Below, one piece after another: positions 15,630 to 23,587 of a DNA stretch of 64,000 nt. A program made the position numbers and the translations under genes. The notes beneath the pieces are model-generated. The model was not told the origin of the DNA. It was given only the letters and a program-made list of their open reading frames with translations, and ran no database searches. Origin of the DNA: Streptomyces sp. R44 (GTDB lineage: Bacteria; Actinomycetota; Actinomycetes; Streptomycetales; Streptomycetaceae); assembly GCF_041053105.1 (NCBI RefSeq), contig NZ_CP163444.1, forward strand, positions 2,108,001-2,172,000. Direction: 5' to 3'. How positions within the stretch are numbered: the stretch's first letter is position 1; each line of letters begins with the position of its first letter.

Positions 15630-17663
15630 ATGAGCACCCGGTATCCGTTCACCGCCGTCGTCGGCATGGACGACCTGCGGCTCGCGCTGCTGCTGAACGC
15701 CGTCAGCCCGGCCGTCGGCGGGGTGCTCGTGCGGGGTGAGAAGGGGACCGCCAAGTCCACCGCCGTCCGTGCGCTCGCCGAGCTGCTGCCGGAGGTTCCG
15801 GTGGTCGCCGGGTGCCGGTTCAGCTGTGACCCGGCCTCCCCCGACCCGGGCTGCCCGGACGGGCCGCACGGCGACGCGCCCGGCACCGCGCGCGCCGCGC
15901 GGATGGTCGAGCTGCCCGTCGGCGCCTCCGAGGACCGGCTCGTCGGCTCGCTCGACATCGAGAAGGCCCTCGCCGAGGGCGTGAAGGCCTTCGAGCCGGG
16001 GCTGCTCGCCGCCGCGCACCGGGGGATCCTCTACGTCGACGAGGTCAATCTGCTGAGCGACCATCTCATCGACCATCTGCTCGACGCGGCCGCCATGGGC
16101 GCCTCCCACGTCGAGCGCGAAGGCGTCTCCGTACGGCACGCCGCCCGCTTCCTGCTCGTCGGGACGATGAACCCCGAAGAGGGCGAGCTGCGGCCGCAGT
16201 TGCTCGACCGGTTCGGGCTCACCGTCGAGGTCGCCGCCTCCCGGGACCCCGAGCAGCGGGTCGAGGTCGTCCGGCGGCGGCTCGCGTTCGAGGACGACCC
16301 GGCCGCCTTCGCCGCCCGCTGGGCCGGCGAGGAGGCCGCCCTGCGCGAACGGATCGTCGCCGCCCGGGCGCTGCTGCCCCAGGTGGCCCTGGGCGACGCC
16401 GTGCTGCTCCAGATCGCCGCGACCTGCGCCGCGTTCGAGGTCGACGGCATGCGCGCCGACATCGTGATGGCCCGGACCGCGACCGCGCTGGCCGCCTGGG
16501 CCGGACGGACCGAGGTCACCTCGGAGGACGTGCGGCAGGCCGCGCTCCTGGCCCTCCCCCACCGCCGGCGGCGCTCGCCCTTCGACGCGCCCGGCCTCGA
16601 CGAGGACAAGCTCGACGAGACCCTGGAGCAGTTCAAGGGGGACGCACCGGACGACGATCCCGAGCCCGACGGGCCCGGTGACGGCGGTCCGGGCGGGGGT
16701 GGCGGTGGTGTTCCGCCGCAGGGCGAGGGGCCCGACGGCCCCGCACCCGAGTCCGCCGACGTGCCGGAGAGCGCGCCCGCCCCTGCCCCGCAGGGATCCG
16801 GCGCCGGTGCCGGTGAGCGCGCCGCCGTCAAGGCCGGCGAGCCCTTCCGTACGAAGGTGCTGAGCGTGCCGGGTCTCGGCGAGGGCGCCGCCGGGCGCCG
16901 GTCCCGCGCCCGTACCGAGCACGGCCGTACCACCGGCTCCACCCGGCCCCGGGGCGCGCTGACCAAGCTGCACCTGGCCGCGACGGTCCAGGCCGCCGCC
17001 CCGCACCAGCGGGCGCGCGGCCGGTCCGGGCCCGGGCTCGTCGTCCGGCGGGACGACCTGCGGCAGGCGACCCGGGAGGGGCGCGAGGGCAACCTGGTGC
17101 TGTTCGCCGTGGACGCCTCCGGGTCGATGGCTGCCCGGCAGCGGATGAGCGCCGTGAAGGGCGCCGTCCTCTCGCTGCTGCTCGACGCCTACCAGCGGCG
17201 CGACAAGGTCGGTCTCGTCACCTTCCGGGGGCGGGACGCCGAGGTCGCGCTGCCGCCGACCTCGTCCGTGGACGCGGCCGCCGCCCGCCTGGAGAAGCTG
17301 CCGACCGGAGGCCGTACACCGCTCTCCGCCGGGCTGCTCAAGGCCCATGACGTGCTGCGGGTCGAACGGCTGCGGGACCCCTCGCGCCGCCCGCTGCTCG
17401 TCGTCGTGACCGACGGGCGGGCGACCGGTGGCGGGGCCGACCCGGTGGCGCTCGCGGCCCGCGCGGCGCGGCTGCACGCCGCCGACGGCACGGCCTCGGT
17501 GGTCGTGGACTGCGAGACCGGCCCGGTGCGCCTCGGGCTCGCGGGGACCCTGGCACGCGAACTCGGCGGCACCGCCGTCACCTTGGACGAGCTGCGCGCC
17601 GACTCGATCGCCGGCCTCGTCAGGGACGTACAAGCAGACAACGCCATCAGGAGGGCCGCTTAA
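15630..17663 (+). CDS. Cobaltochelatase-type ChlI/ChlD fusion (AAA+ and VWA subunit)
   Basis: This 677-residue protein starts at ATG 15630 after AAGGAG. An AAA+ domain spans about residues 1-330, with Walker A GEKGTAKST and Walker B GILYVDEVNLL. An acidic Pro/Gly linker (about 340-400) and a basic patch follow. A von Willebrand A domain comes last, with the MIDAS motif DASGSM near residue 494 and TDGRATGG. It would drive cobalt insertion together with a large CobN-type subunit. No CobN is encoded in this operon: the gene follows cobQ after 49 bases and couples to cobO through TAATG. Confidence 0.93.
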   Translation: MSTRYPFTAVVGMDDLRLALLLNAVSPAVGGVLVRGEKGTAKSTAVRALAELLPEVPVVAGCRFSCDPASPDPGCPDGPHGDAPGTARAARMVELPVGASEDRLVGSLDIEKALAEGVKAFEPGLLAAAHRGILYVDEVNLLSDHLIDHLLDAAAMGASHVEREGVSVRHAARFLLVGTMNPEEGELRPQLLDRFGLTVEVAASRDPEQRVEVVRRRLAFEDDPAAFAARWAGEEAALRERIVAARALLPQVALGDAVLLQIAATCAAFEVDGMRADIVMARTATALAAWAGRTEVTSEDVRQAALLALPHRRRRSPFDAPGLDEDKLDETLEQFKGDAPDDDPEPDGPGDGGPGGGGGGVPPQGEGPDGPAPESADVPESAPAPAPQGSGAGAGERAAVKAGEPFRTKVLSVPGLGEGAAGRRSRARTEHGRTTGSTRPRGALTKLHLAATVQAAAPHQRARGRSGPGLVVRRDDLRQATREGREGNLVLFAVDASGSMAARQRMSAVKGAVLSLLLDAYQRRDKVGLVTFRGRDAEVALPPTSSVDAAAARLEKLPTGGRTPLSAGLLKAHDVLRVERLRDPSRRPLLVVVTDGRATGGGADPVALAARAARLHAADGTASVVVDCETGPVRLGLAGTLARELGGTAVTLDELRADSIAGLVRDVQADNAIRRAA

Positions 17664-18271
17664 TGCCGCAGGGACAGCCGACCGTCGTGCCCGAGGACGG
17701 TCTCACCACCCGTCAGCGCCGCAACCGGGCACTGGTGATGGTGCACACGGGCGTCGGCAAGGGGAAGTCGACCGCCGCGTTCGGCATGGCGCTGCGCGCC
17801 TGGAACCAGGGCTGGCCGATCGGGGTGTTCCAGTTCGTCAAGTCCGCCAAGTGGAAGGTCGGCGAGGAGAACGCCCTCAAGGCGCTCGGCGAGACCGGCA
17901 AGGGCGGCACGGTCACCTGGAACAAGATGGGCGAGGGCTGGTCCTGGATCCAGCGCGAGGTCGCCGAGGGCGAACAGTCCCACGAGGACAAGGCCCGTGA
18001 GGGCTGGGAGCAGGTCAAGCGGGACCTCGCCGAGGAGAGGTACAAGTTCTACGTCCTCGACGAGTTCGCCTACCTGCTGCACTGGGGCTGGATCGACGTC
18101 AAGGAGGTCGTCGAGGTGCTGCGCGACCGGCCCGGGCAGCAGCACGTCGTCATCACCGGCCGCAACGCTCCGCAGGAGCTCCTCGACTTCGCCGATCTCG
18201 TCACCGACATGTCCAAGGTCAAGCACCCGATGGACGCCGGTCAGAAGGGCCAGCGGGGCATCGAGTGGTAG
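17663..18271 (+). CDS. cobO: Cob(I)yrinic acid a,c-diamide adenosyltransferase (CobO)
   Basis: This 202-residue ATP:corrinoid adenosyltransferase of the CobA/CobO/BtuR family transfers the adenosyl group to cobalt. The P-loop is HTGVGKGKSTAAFG near residues 28-41. Other family features are FQFVKSAKWKVGEE, the Trp-rich TWNKMGEGWSWIQRE, FYVLDEFAYLLHWGW and VITGRNAPQELLDFADLVTDM. The start ATG shares a base with the preceding stop (TAATG), and its stop overlaps the cobB GTG. Confidence 0.96.
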   Translation: MPQGQPTVVPEDGLTTRQRRNRALVMVHTGVGKGKSTAAFGMALRAWNQGWPIGVFQFVKSAKWKVGEENALKALGETGKGGTVTWNKMGEGWSWIQREVAEGEQSHEDKAREGWEQVKRDLAEERYKFYVLDEFAYLLHWGWIDVKEVVEVLRDRPGQQHVVITGRNAPQELLDFADLVTDMSKVKHPMDAGQKGQRGIEW

Positions 18272-19626
18272 CACGTCTCGTCATCGCCGCGCCGTCGTCC
18301 GGCGCGGGCAAGACCACGGTCGCGACCGGCCTGATGGCCGCGTTCGCCGGCCGTGGTCTGGCCGTCTCCCCGCACAAGGTCGGCCCCGACTACATCGACC
18401 CCGGCTACCACGCGCTCGCGACCGGCCGCCCGGGCCGCAACCTCGACGCGTACATGTGCGGTACGGGGCTGATCGCGCCGCTCTTCGCGCACGGGTCGCG
18501 CGGCTGCGACCTGGCCGTGGTCGAGGGGGTCATGGGTCTGTACGACGGGGCCGCCGGCCAGGGCGAGCTGGCGTCCACCGCGCAGGTGGCGAAGCTGCTC
18601 AAGGCGCCGGTGGTGCTCGTCGTCGACGCGTCCTCGCAGTCCCGGTCGGTGGCCGCGCTCGTGCACGGCTTCGCGTCCTGGGACCCGGAGGTGCGGATCG
18701 GGGGCGTGATCCTCAACAAGGTCGCCACCGACCGGCACGAGCACCTGCTGCGGGAGGCGCTCGGGGAGTCGGGGGTGCCGGTGCTGGGTGTGCTGCGGCG
18801 GGCGCCCGCCGTCGCGACGCCGTCGCGGCATCTCGGGCTTGTGCCGGTTGCCGAGCGGCAGGCGCAGGCCGTCGAAGCTGTGGCTGCCCAGGCGGAGCAG
18901 GTGCGGGCCGGGTGCGATCTGGAGGCGCTGCTTGCGCTTGCGCGGTCGGCGCCGCCGTTGAGCGCCGAGCCGTGGGTGGCTGAGGTCGGGGAGCGGCTGC
19001 ACGCCGGTGGTTCCGGTGTGCCCACACCTCGGCCGGTGGTCGCCGTCGCCGGTGGGGCCGCGTTCACCTTCTCGTACGCCGAGCACACCGAGCTGCTCCG
19101 GGCCGCCGGTGCCGAGGTCGTGATCTTCGACCCGCTCCGGGACGAGGCCCTTCCCGAGGGGACCCGCGGGCTGGTCATAGGCGGCGGCTTCCCCGAGATG
19201 TACGGCGAGCAGCTCTCCGCGAACGAACCCCTCCGCAAAGCCGTCGCCGAGCTCGCCGCCTCCGGCGCGCCGGTCGCCGCCGAGTGCGCCGGGCTCCTGT
19301 ACCTGGCGCGGTCTCTGGACGGGCACCCGATGTGCGGCGTGCTCGACGCCGACGCGCGGATGTCGGCGCGGCTCACCCTCGGCTACCGGGACGCCGTCGC
19401 CGTCAGCGACAGCGTCCTCGCGCCGGCCGGGGCACGGCTGCGCGGCCACGAGTTCCACCGCACCGTCATCGAACCGGGCGCCGGGCCGCTGGCGGCCTGG
19501 GGCCTGCGGCAGCCGGAGCGACGGGTGGAGGGCTTCGTGCAGGGCGGGGTGCACGCCAGCTATGTGCACACCCACTGGGCGGGCTCCCCGGAGGTCGCCG
19601 CGCGGTTCGTGGAGCACTGCGCGTGA
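18265..19626 (+). CDS. cobB: Cobyrinate a,c-diamide synthase (CobB/CbiA)
   Basis: This 453-residue glutamine amidotransferase amidates the a and c carboxylates of (hydrogeno)cobyrinic acid. The N-terminal domain begins VIAAPSSGAGKTTVATGLMAAF, with PHKVGPDYIDPGYH and VVEGVMGLYDG. The C-terminal glutaminase half has Cys in AAECAGLLYL, the preceding GGGFPEMYGEQL motif, and His in HEFHRT and YVHTHWAG. GTG 18265 overlaps the cobO stop, completing a fully coupled end of the operon. Only two bases separate its stop from that of the convergent ZIP gene. Confidence 0.95.
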   Translation: MVARLVIAAPSSGAGKTTVATGLMAAFAGRGLAVSPHKVGPDYIDPGYHALATGRPGRNLDAYMCGTGLIAPLFAHGSRGCDLAVVEGVMGLYDGAAGQGELASTAQVAKLLKAPVVLVVDASSQSRSVAALVHGFASWDPEVRIGGVILNKVATDRHEHLLREALGESGVPVLGVLRRAPAVATPSRHLGLVPVAERQAQAVEAVAAQAEQVRAGCDLEALLALARSAPPLSAEPWVAEVGERLHAGGSGVPTPRPVVAVAGGAAFTFSYAEHTELLRAAGAEVVIFDPLRDEALPEGTRGLVIGGGFPEMYGEQLSANEPLRKAVAELAASGAPVAAECAGLLYLARSLDGHPMCGVLDADARMSARLTLGYRDAVAVSDSVLAPAGARLRGHEFHRTVIEPGAGPLAAWGLRQPERRVEGFVQGGVHASYVHTHWAGSPEVAARFVEHCA

Positions 19627-19628
19627 GT

Positions 19629-20357
19629 TCAGCCGCCGGAGACGCCCACCACGAACCAGATGAAGGCCACGCCCGCCACCGTGCACAGCAGGGTGGAGCG
19701 GGCCGGGTGCGTGTGGTGGGCCTCCGGCAGGATCTCGGCGGCGGCGAGGTAGAGCAGGGCGCCGCCGAAGAATCCGAGATAGCAGCCGAGCAGTTCCTCC
19801 GGAAGGGTGAACAGGGTGGCGAGTCCGGCGCCGACGAGCGGGGCGACGGCGTCCGCGACGAGCATCGCGACGGCCTTGCGGCGGGCGTTCCCGTAGAGGC
19901 TCGTGATCGTGTACGTGTTGAAGCCGTCGGCGAAGTCGTGGGTGATGACGGCGAGGGCGACGGTGGCGCCCATGCCGCCGCCGACCTGGAAGGCGGCGCC
20001 GAGCGCGACGCCGTCCATGAGGCTGTGCAGGACCATCGCGGCCGCCGCCGTCAGGCCGACCTGAGGAACCCTTTCGTCGGCGCCGACGCCGTGCGCCGCA
20101 CGGCGGACGGCGAGGAGCCGCTCGACGACGTGGGCGAAGAGGAAGCCGCCGACGAAGAGCAGCAGGGCCTCGGGGACGCCGAAGACCTTCTCCCCCGCGG
20201 CCTCCAGGGCCTCCGGCAGCAGGTCGAGCCCGACGACTCCGAGCATGAGTCCGCCGGCGAGGCCGAGGACGAGGTGGCGGCGGTCGGTGACGCGCCCGGC
20301 GACCCAGCCGCCGAAGAGCGTCATGAGGAACGCGCCGAGCGCGACGACTACAGCCAT
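19629..20357 (-). CDS. ZIP family divalent metal transporter
   Basis: This 242-residue membrane protein has about eight hydrophobic segments. The metal-binding helices IV and V are clear: MVLHSLMDGVALGAAF and VITHDFADGFNTYTI, the latter unusual in carrying two Asp residues. A basic, variable loop (ERLLAVRRAAHGVGADERV) precedes helix IV and EAHHTHPARS is a His-rich loop near the end. ZIP proteins import Zn, Fe, Mn or related ions. Its place among cobalamin genes makes cobalt or nickel possible, but nothing in the sequence proves it. It starts 6 bases from the proposed start of the divergent CobE-CobC frame. Confidence 0.9.
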   Translation of the reverse strand: MAVVVALGAFLMTLFGGWVAGRVTDRRHLVLGLAGGLMLGVVGLDLLPEALEAAGEKVFGVPEALLLFVGGFLFAHVVERLLAVRRAAHGVGADERVPQVGLTAAAAMVLHSLMDGVALGAAFQVGGGMGATVALAVITHDFADGFNTYTITSLYGNARRKAVAMLVADAVAPLVGAGLATLFTLPEELLGCYLGFFGGALLYLAAAEILPEAHHTHPARSTLLCTVAGVAFIWFVVGVSGG

Positions 20358-20363
20358 GGGCCT

Positions 20364-22136
20364 TTGCTATCCGATCGGACGCCGTCCGCGCACCTCGGCG
20401 TCGGGGCCCGGTCGGGCGTTCCGGTGGACGAGGTCCTCGCCCTGGTGGACGCGGTCCTGCGGGAGGCCGGGCTGACGCGCGCCGACGTCAGGTCGCTGGC
20501 CACGCTCGACGCGCGGGCCGCGGAGCCGGGGATCGTGGCTGCCGCGGCGGCGCTCGGGGTACCGGTGCGCGGGTTCACGGCCGGCGAGCTGGCGGCCGTA
20601 CCCGTACCGCACCCTTCGGCGCTGCCGCTGGCCGCGACGGGTACGGCGTCGGTGGCGGAGGCGGCGGCGCTGCTCGCGGCGGGGTCGGCGGATACGGAGG
20701 CGGGCACGCGCACGCGTACGGAGGCGGGCACACGCACGCGTACGGAGGCGGGCACGGGTGCGCGTACGGAGGCGGGCACGGGTGCGCGTACAGGACCGGC
20801 CGAAGGCACGCGCGCGCGTACGGAACCGGCCGTGGGCACGCCCACGGGTGCCGGTCCCCGGGCGGGGTCCGTCGTACCGCCCGGCGGTCGCCCCGGGGCC
20901 GTGCTGCTCGTGCCGAAGCGGAAATCCCGGCGCGCGACCTGCGCGATCGCCGCTTTCCTCCCGTTTCGTCCGAACGAAGTGACGTCCGTCGCACGGTTGT
21001 TGCCCTTGACGCACGGGTACATCGCTGGCGAGCCTGGCTCACCCCCCACCATCCCCACCCCCCACACGACGGCGGCCATGGACACCCACGCGCATACCGA
21101 CGCCCACGACCTGCGTCACCACGGTGACGCCGAGGTCAGGGACGAGAAACTCATCGATCTGGCGGTCAACGTCCGGACGAACACCCCGCCGGACTGGCTG
21201 CGGGAGCGGATCGCCGACTCGCTGACCGGCCTCGCGGCCTATCCGGACGGCCGGTCCGCGCGGGCGGCGGTCGCCGAGCGGCACGACCTGCCGTCGAACC
21301 GGGTCCTGCTCACGGCCGGCGCGGCGGAGGCGTTCGTGCTGCTCGCGCGGGCGCTGCCGGTGCGGCGGCCGGTGGTGGTGCATCCGCAGTTCACCGAGCC
21401 GGAGGCGGCGCTGCGGGACGCCGGGCACGAGGTGGGCCGGGTGCTGCTGCGCGAGGAGGACGGTTTCCGGCTCGATCCGGCGGCGGTTCCGGAGGACGCC
21501 GATCTGGTCGTGATCGGGAACCCCACCAACCCGACCTCCGTGCTGCATCCGGCCGCCTCGATCGCCGCGCTCGCCCGGCCGGGGCGGGTCCTGGTGGTGG
21601 ACGAGGCGTTCATGGACGCGGTGCCGGGCGAGCGGGAGTCGCTGGCCGGGCGGACGGACGTGCCGGGGCTCGTGGTGCTGCGGAGCCTCACGAAGACCTG
21701 GGGGCTCGCCGGGCTGCGGATCGGGTACGTGCTGGCCGAGCCGGAGACGATCGCGGCCCTGGAGCGGACCCAGCCGCTGTGGCCGGTGTCGACGCCGGCC
21801 CTGGTGGCGGCGGAGGCGTGCATGTCGCGGGCGGCGCTCGCGGAGGCGGAGCACGCGGCGCACCGGATCGGGGTGGAGCGGGCCCATCTGCTGGCCGGGC
21901 TCGCGGAGTTCGACGAGGTGCGGACGGTGCCGGGGGCGGAGGGCCCCTTCGTGCTGTTGCGGATCGACGGGGCGGACGTGGTGCGGGAGCGGCTGCGGGC
22001 GCTGGGGTTCGCGGCCCGCCGGGGCGACACGTTTCCGGGGCTCGACCGGAACTGGCTGCGGCTCGCGGTCCGGGACCGGGCGACGACGAACCGCTTCCTC
22101 CAGGCGCTCGACCAGGCGCTGCTGATCTGCGGCTGA
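20364..22136 (+). CDS. cobC: CobE/CbiG-C-like domain open in frame into CobC (Rv2231c-type PLP enzyme)
   Basis: A single stop-free frame encodes two cobalamin proteins. The first (about residues 10-200 from TTG 20364) is a CobE/CbiG C-terminal domain: LGVGARSGVPVDEVLALVDAVL, VRSLATLDARAAEPGI, VPVPHPSALPL, SVAEAAALLAAG and, after a repeat-rich insert, AVLLVPKRKSRRATCAIA. The second, from ATG 21078, is a ~352-residue fold-type I PLP enzyme of the CobC/threonine-phosphate decarboxylase group. It has LTAGAAEAFVLLARAL, VVIGNPTNPTSVLHP, VVDEAFMD and the PLP-lysine segment SLTKTWGLAGLRIGYV. No ribosome site precedes 21078 and there is no stop between the domains, so either a fusion or a leaderless cobC is possible. 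The upstream TTG start is tentative. Confidence 0.8.
   Translation: MLSDRTPSAHLGVGARSGVPVDEVLALVDAVLREAGLTRADVRSLATLDARAAEPGIVAAAAALGVPVRGFTAGELAAVPVPHPSALPLAATGTASVAEAAALLAAGSADTEAGTRTRTEAGTRTRTEAGTGARTEAGTGARTGPAEGTRARTEPAVGTPTGAGPRAGSVVPPGGRPGAVLLVPKRKSRRATCAIAAFLPFRPNEVTSVARLLPLTHGYIAGEPGSPPTIPTPHTTAAMDTHAHTDAHDLRHHGDAEVRDEKLIDLAVNVRTNTPPDWLRERIADSLTGLAAYPDGRSARAAVAERHDLPSNRVLLTAGAAEAFVLLARALPVRRPVVVHPQFTEPEAALRDAGHEVGRVLLREEDGFRLDPAAVPEDADLVVIGNPTNPTSVLHPAASIAALARPGRVLVVDEAFMDAVPGERESLAGRTDVPGLVVLRSLTKTWGLAGLRIGYVLAEPETIAALERTQPLWPVSTPALVAAEACMSRAALAEAEHAAHRIGVERAHLLAGLAEFDEVRTVPGAEGPFVLLRIDGADVVRERLRALGFAARRGDTFPGLDRNWLRLAVRDRATTNRFLQALDQALLICG
20693..20788 (+). repeat. Four 24-bp tandem repeats in the CobE-like domain
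   Basis: Units begin at 20693, 20717, 20741 and 20765, each TACGGAGGCGGGCAC plus nine variable bases. Two degenerate 30-base versions follow to about 20848. They encode a TEAG(T)RTR-type repeat inserted just before the last conserved strand of the CobE-like domain. Units differ only in the second half. Confidence 0.9.
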
Positions 22137-22164
22137 GCCGCACGGTCCCGGGAGACGGGCGGAA

Positions 22165-22209
22165 GGGTCCGGGGAGGGCGGTGTCGTCACCGCCGCCCTC
22201 CCCGGACCC
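22165..22209. terminator. Long stem terminator between cobC and the LAETG protein gene
   Basis: GGGTCCGGGGAGGGCGGTG (22165-22183) pairs with the complementary 3' arm ending at 22209 around a TCGT loop, with a three-base bulge. It lies between two convergent genes and probably serves both. Confidence 0.85.
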
Positions 22210-22252
22210 TCGTTCCCCTCCCGGCGCCCCCCGGCGCTTCCCCCTCGGGCCG

Positions 22253-23239
22253 TCAGTCGCGGTTGCGGGCGCGCGAGCGGGTCACGGCGAGGGCGCCGCC
22301 GCCGGCGACGAGGAGGGCGAGCGCTCCGGCCGCGATGTACGGGGTGGTGGAGCTGCCGCCGGTCTCGGCGAGGTTCTCGGTGGGCGTGGTGCCGCCGTTG
22401 TCGGTCTTGATGCCGCCGGCGTCGCTCGGCTTGACCGAGGGCTGCTGGGTGGGCCGCTCGGTCGGCTTCTCGGTGGGCTTCTCCGTGGGCTTCTCCGTGG
22501 GCTTCTCGGTCGGGGCCGTGCCCTCGGGCGTCTCGCAGGTGGCCTCGGCGAGGGTCACGGTGCCGTTGACCTCGGCGACGCCGAGCTTCAGCGGGTTGAC
22601 CTCCACCTTGAGTTCGAGGGCCGTGGCCGCGGCGGTGCGGGAGGTCGTGGACGTACGGGAGAGGTCCAGGGTGACCTCGCCGACGTCCGGCACGGTGACC
22701 TGGGTCCGGCCGGCCGCGGACAGGGTGGTCTTCTTGCCGAACACGGTCACGTGACCGAGGACGTTGGACTGGGCGACCGGCTTCTTCCCCACCTCGCACA
22801 GCGCCTTGGAGGTGACCTTCTCGACCTCGATCAGGGAGAGCAGCGGGATGCCGGGGACGTGGACCCGGGCCTTGACGAGGTTGACGTACCCCTCGGCCTT
22901 CTTCTCGTCCACGGTCGCGTCCGCGGTGGCGACGTCGGCCTTGAGGAGGTCGACCGGCTTTCCGCCCTCGGCTCCCTGCACCTTCACGGAGAGCGCGGTC
23001 TCGTTCTCGCTCTCGGGCGCCTTGACCTCGTTGAGGGAGGCCCGGACCGGCACGTTCACGGTCTTGCCGAGGAGGGAGACGTCGAGGCCGGCCCGCAGCA
23101 CGACGGCGGTGGCGCGCCCTTCGCCGCCCGTGGCGTGCGCCGCCGGGGCCGCGAGGAGCACGGGGCCGACGGCCAGGGCGGCGACGGTCGCGGCGGCGGC
23201 GGAGCGGCGTACGGGCATGCGGAAGGTGTTGCTGTTCAA
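22253..23239 (-). CDS. SCO1860-family LAETG-anchored surface protein
   Basis: This ~328-residue exported protein is read from TTG 23239 (NSNTFRMPVRRS); an ATG eight codons in is an alternative. A Sec signal peptide ends near PAAHA. The extracellular domain has beta-strand-rich segments and two conserved Cys (KALCEVG, ATCETPEG). A PTEK repeat stalk follows. The C-terminal sorting signal is LAETG, then a hydrophobic helix (YIAAGALALLVAGGGALAV) and an RSRARNRD tail, as used by class E sortases of Streptomyces. It is expected to be covalently attached to the cell wall. Ligand unknown. In S. coelicolor the matching gene also closes the cobalamin region, as I recall. Confidence 0.9.
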   Translation of the reverse strand: MNSNTFRMPVRRSAAAATVAALAVGPVLLAAPAAHATGGEGRATAVVLRAGLDVSLLGKTVNVPVRASLNEVKAPESENETALSVKVQGAEGGKPVDLLKADVATADATVDEKKAEGYVNLVKARVHVPGIPLLSLIEVEKVTSKALCEVGKKPVAQSNVLGHVTVFGKKTTLSAAGRTQVTVPDVGEVTLDLSRTSTTSRTAAATALELKVEVNPLKLGVAEVNGTVTLAEATCETPEGTAPTEKPTEKPTEKPTEKPTERPTQQPSVKPSDAGGIKTDNGGTTPTENLAETGGSSTTPYIAAGALALLVAGGGALAVTRSRARNRD

Positions 23240-23557
23240 GATGGTGGAACCCCCACAGGAGACATGGCGTCGCCGGCCGCTCACCACGGGGACGGTGGGT
23301 CGGCGCGGCCTCGGCGACTTGAGACACCGGAATCTTTACGCACGGAGAGTGAACCGGCAGTCGCCTGACGTGAGTTCACTCCAAAGGGCGGTTTCCGTGT
23401 TCATTTTCGATTTTTCTCGACACAACCGTTCTCGGTTTTCCCGCGCGTTTCGTACGGCGACGGGTGCGCGGGAGGGGTGAGAACGAGCCGCACCGGTCCC
23501 AGGTCACGGATCGTCAACCTTGCGAGAGGAGCGAGTCCCGGACTCCTGTAGGCTAAT
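23240..23557. other. Divergent regulatory region between the LAETG protein and the iron-box operon
   Basis: About 320 bases lie between two divergent genes. The part 23390-23450 is distinctly T-rich for this genome. No gene or stable RNA was recognised. The iron box follows at 23558. Confidence 0.5.
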
Positions 23558-23576
23558 TTAGGCCAGCCTAACCTAA
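23558..23576 (+). promoter_or_regulatory. Iron box (DmdR/IdeR/DtxR operator)
   Basis: The 19-mer TTAGGCCAGCCTAACCTAA matches 16 of 19 positions of the consensus TTAGGTTAGGCTAACCTAA. It ends 11 bases before the GTG of the acylase gene, so a bound repressor would cover the transcription or translation start region. Repression in iron-replete cells is expected. Confidence 0.87.
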
Positions 23577-23587
23577 GAAGGGTCTCC

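Noticed and set aside
13025..17633. Long minus-strand frames opposite the cobalamin operon
   Set aside because: They are shadows of cobD, cobQ and chlID, without ribosome sites or recognisable domains.
20693..20848. CRISPR-like spaced repeats
   Set aside because: Units are contiguous 24-mers without unique spacers, coding in frame; no cas genes are present.
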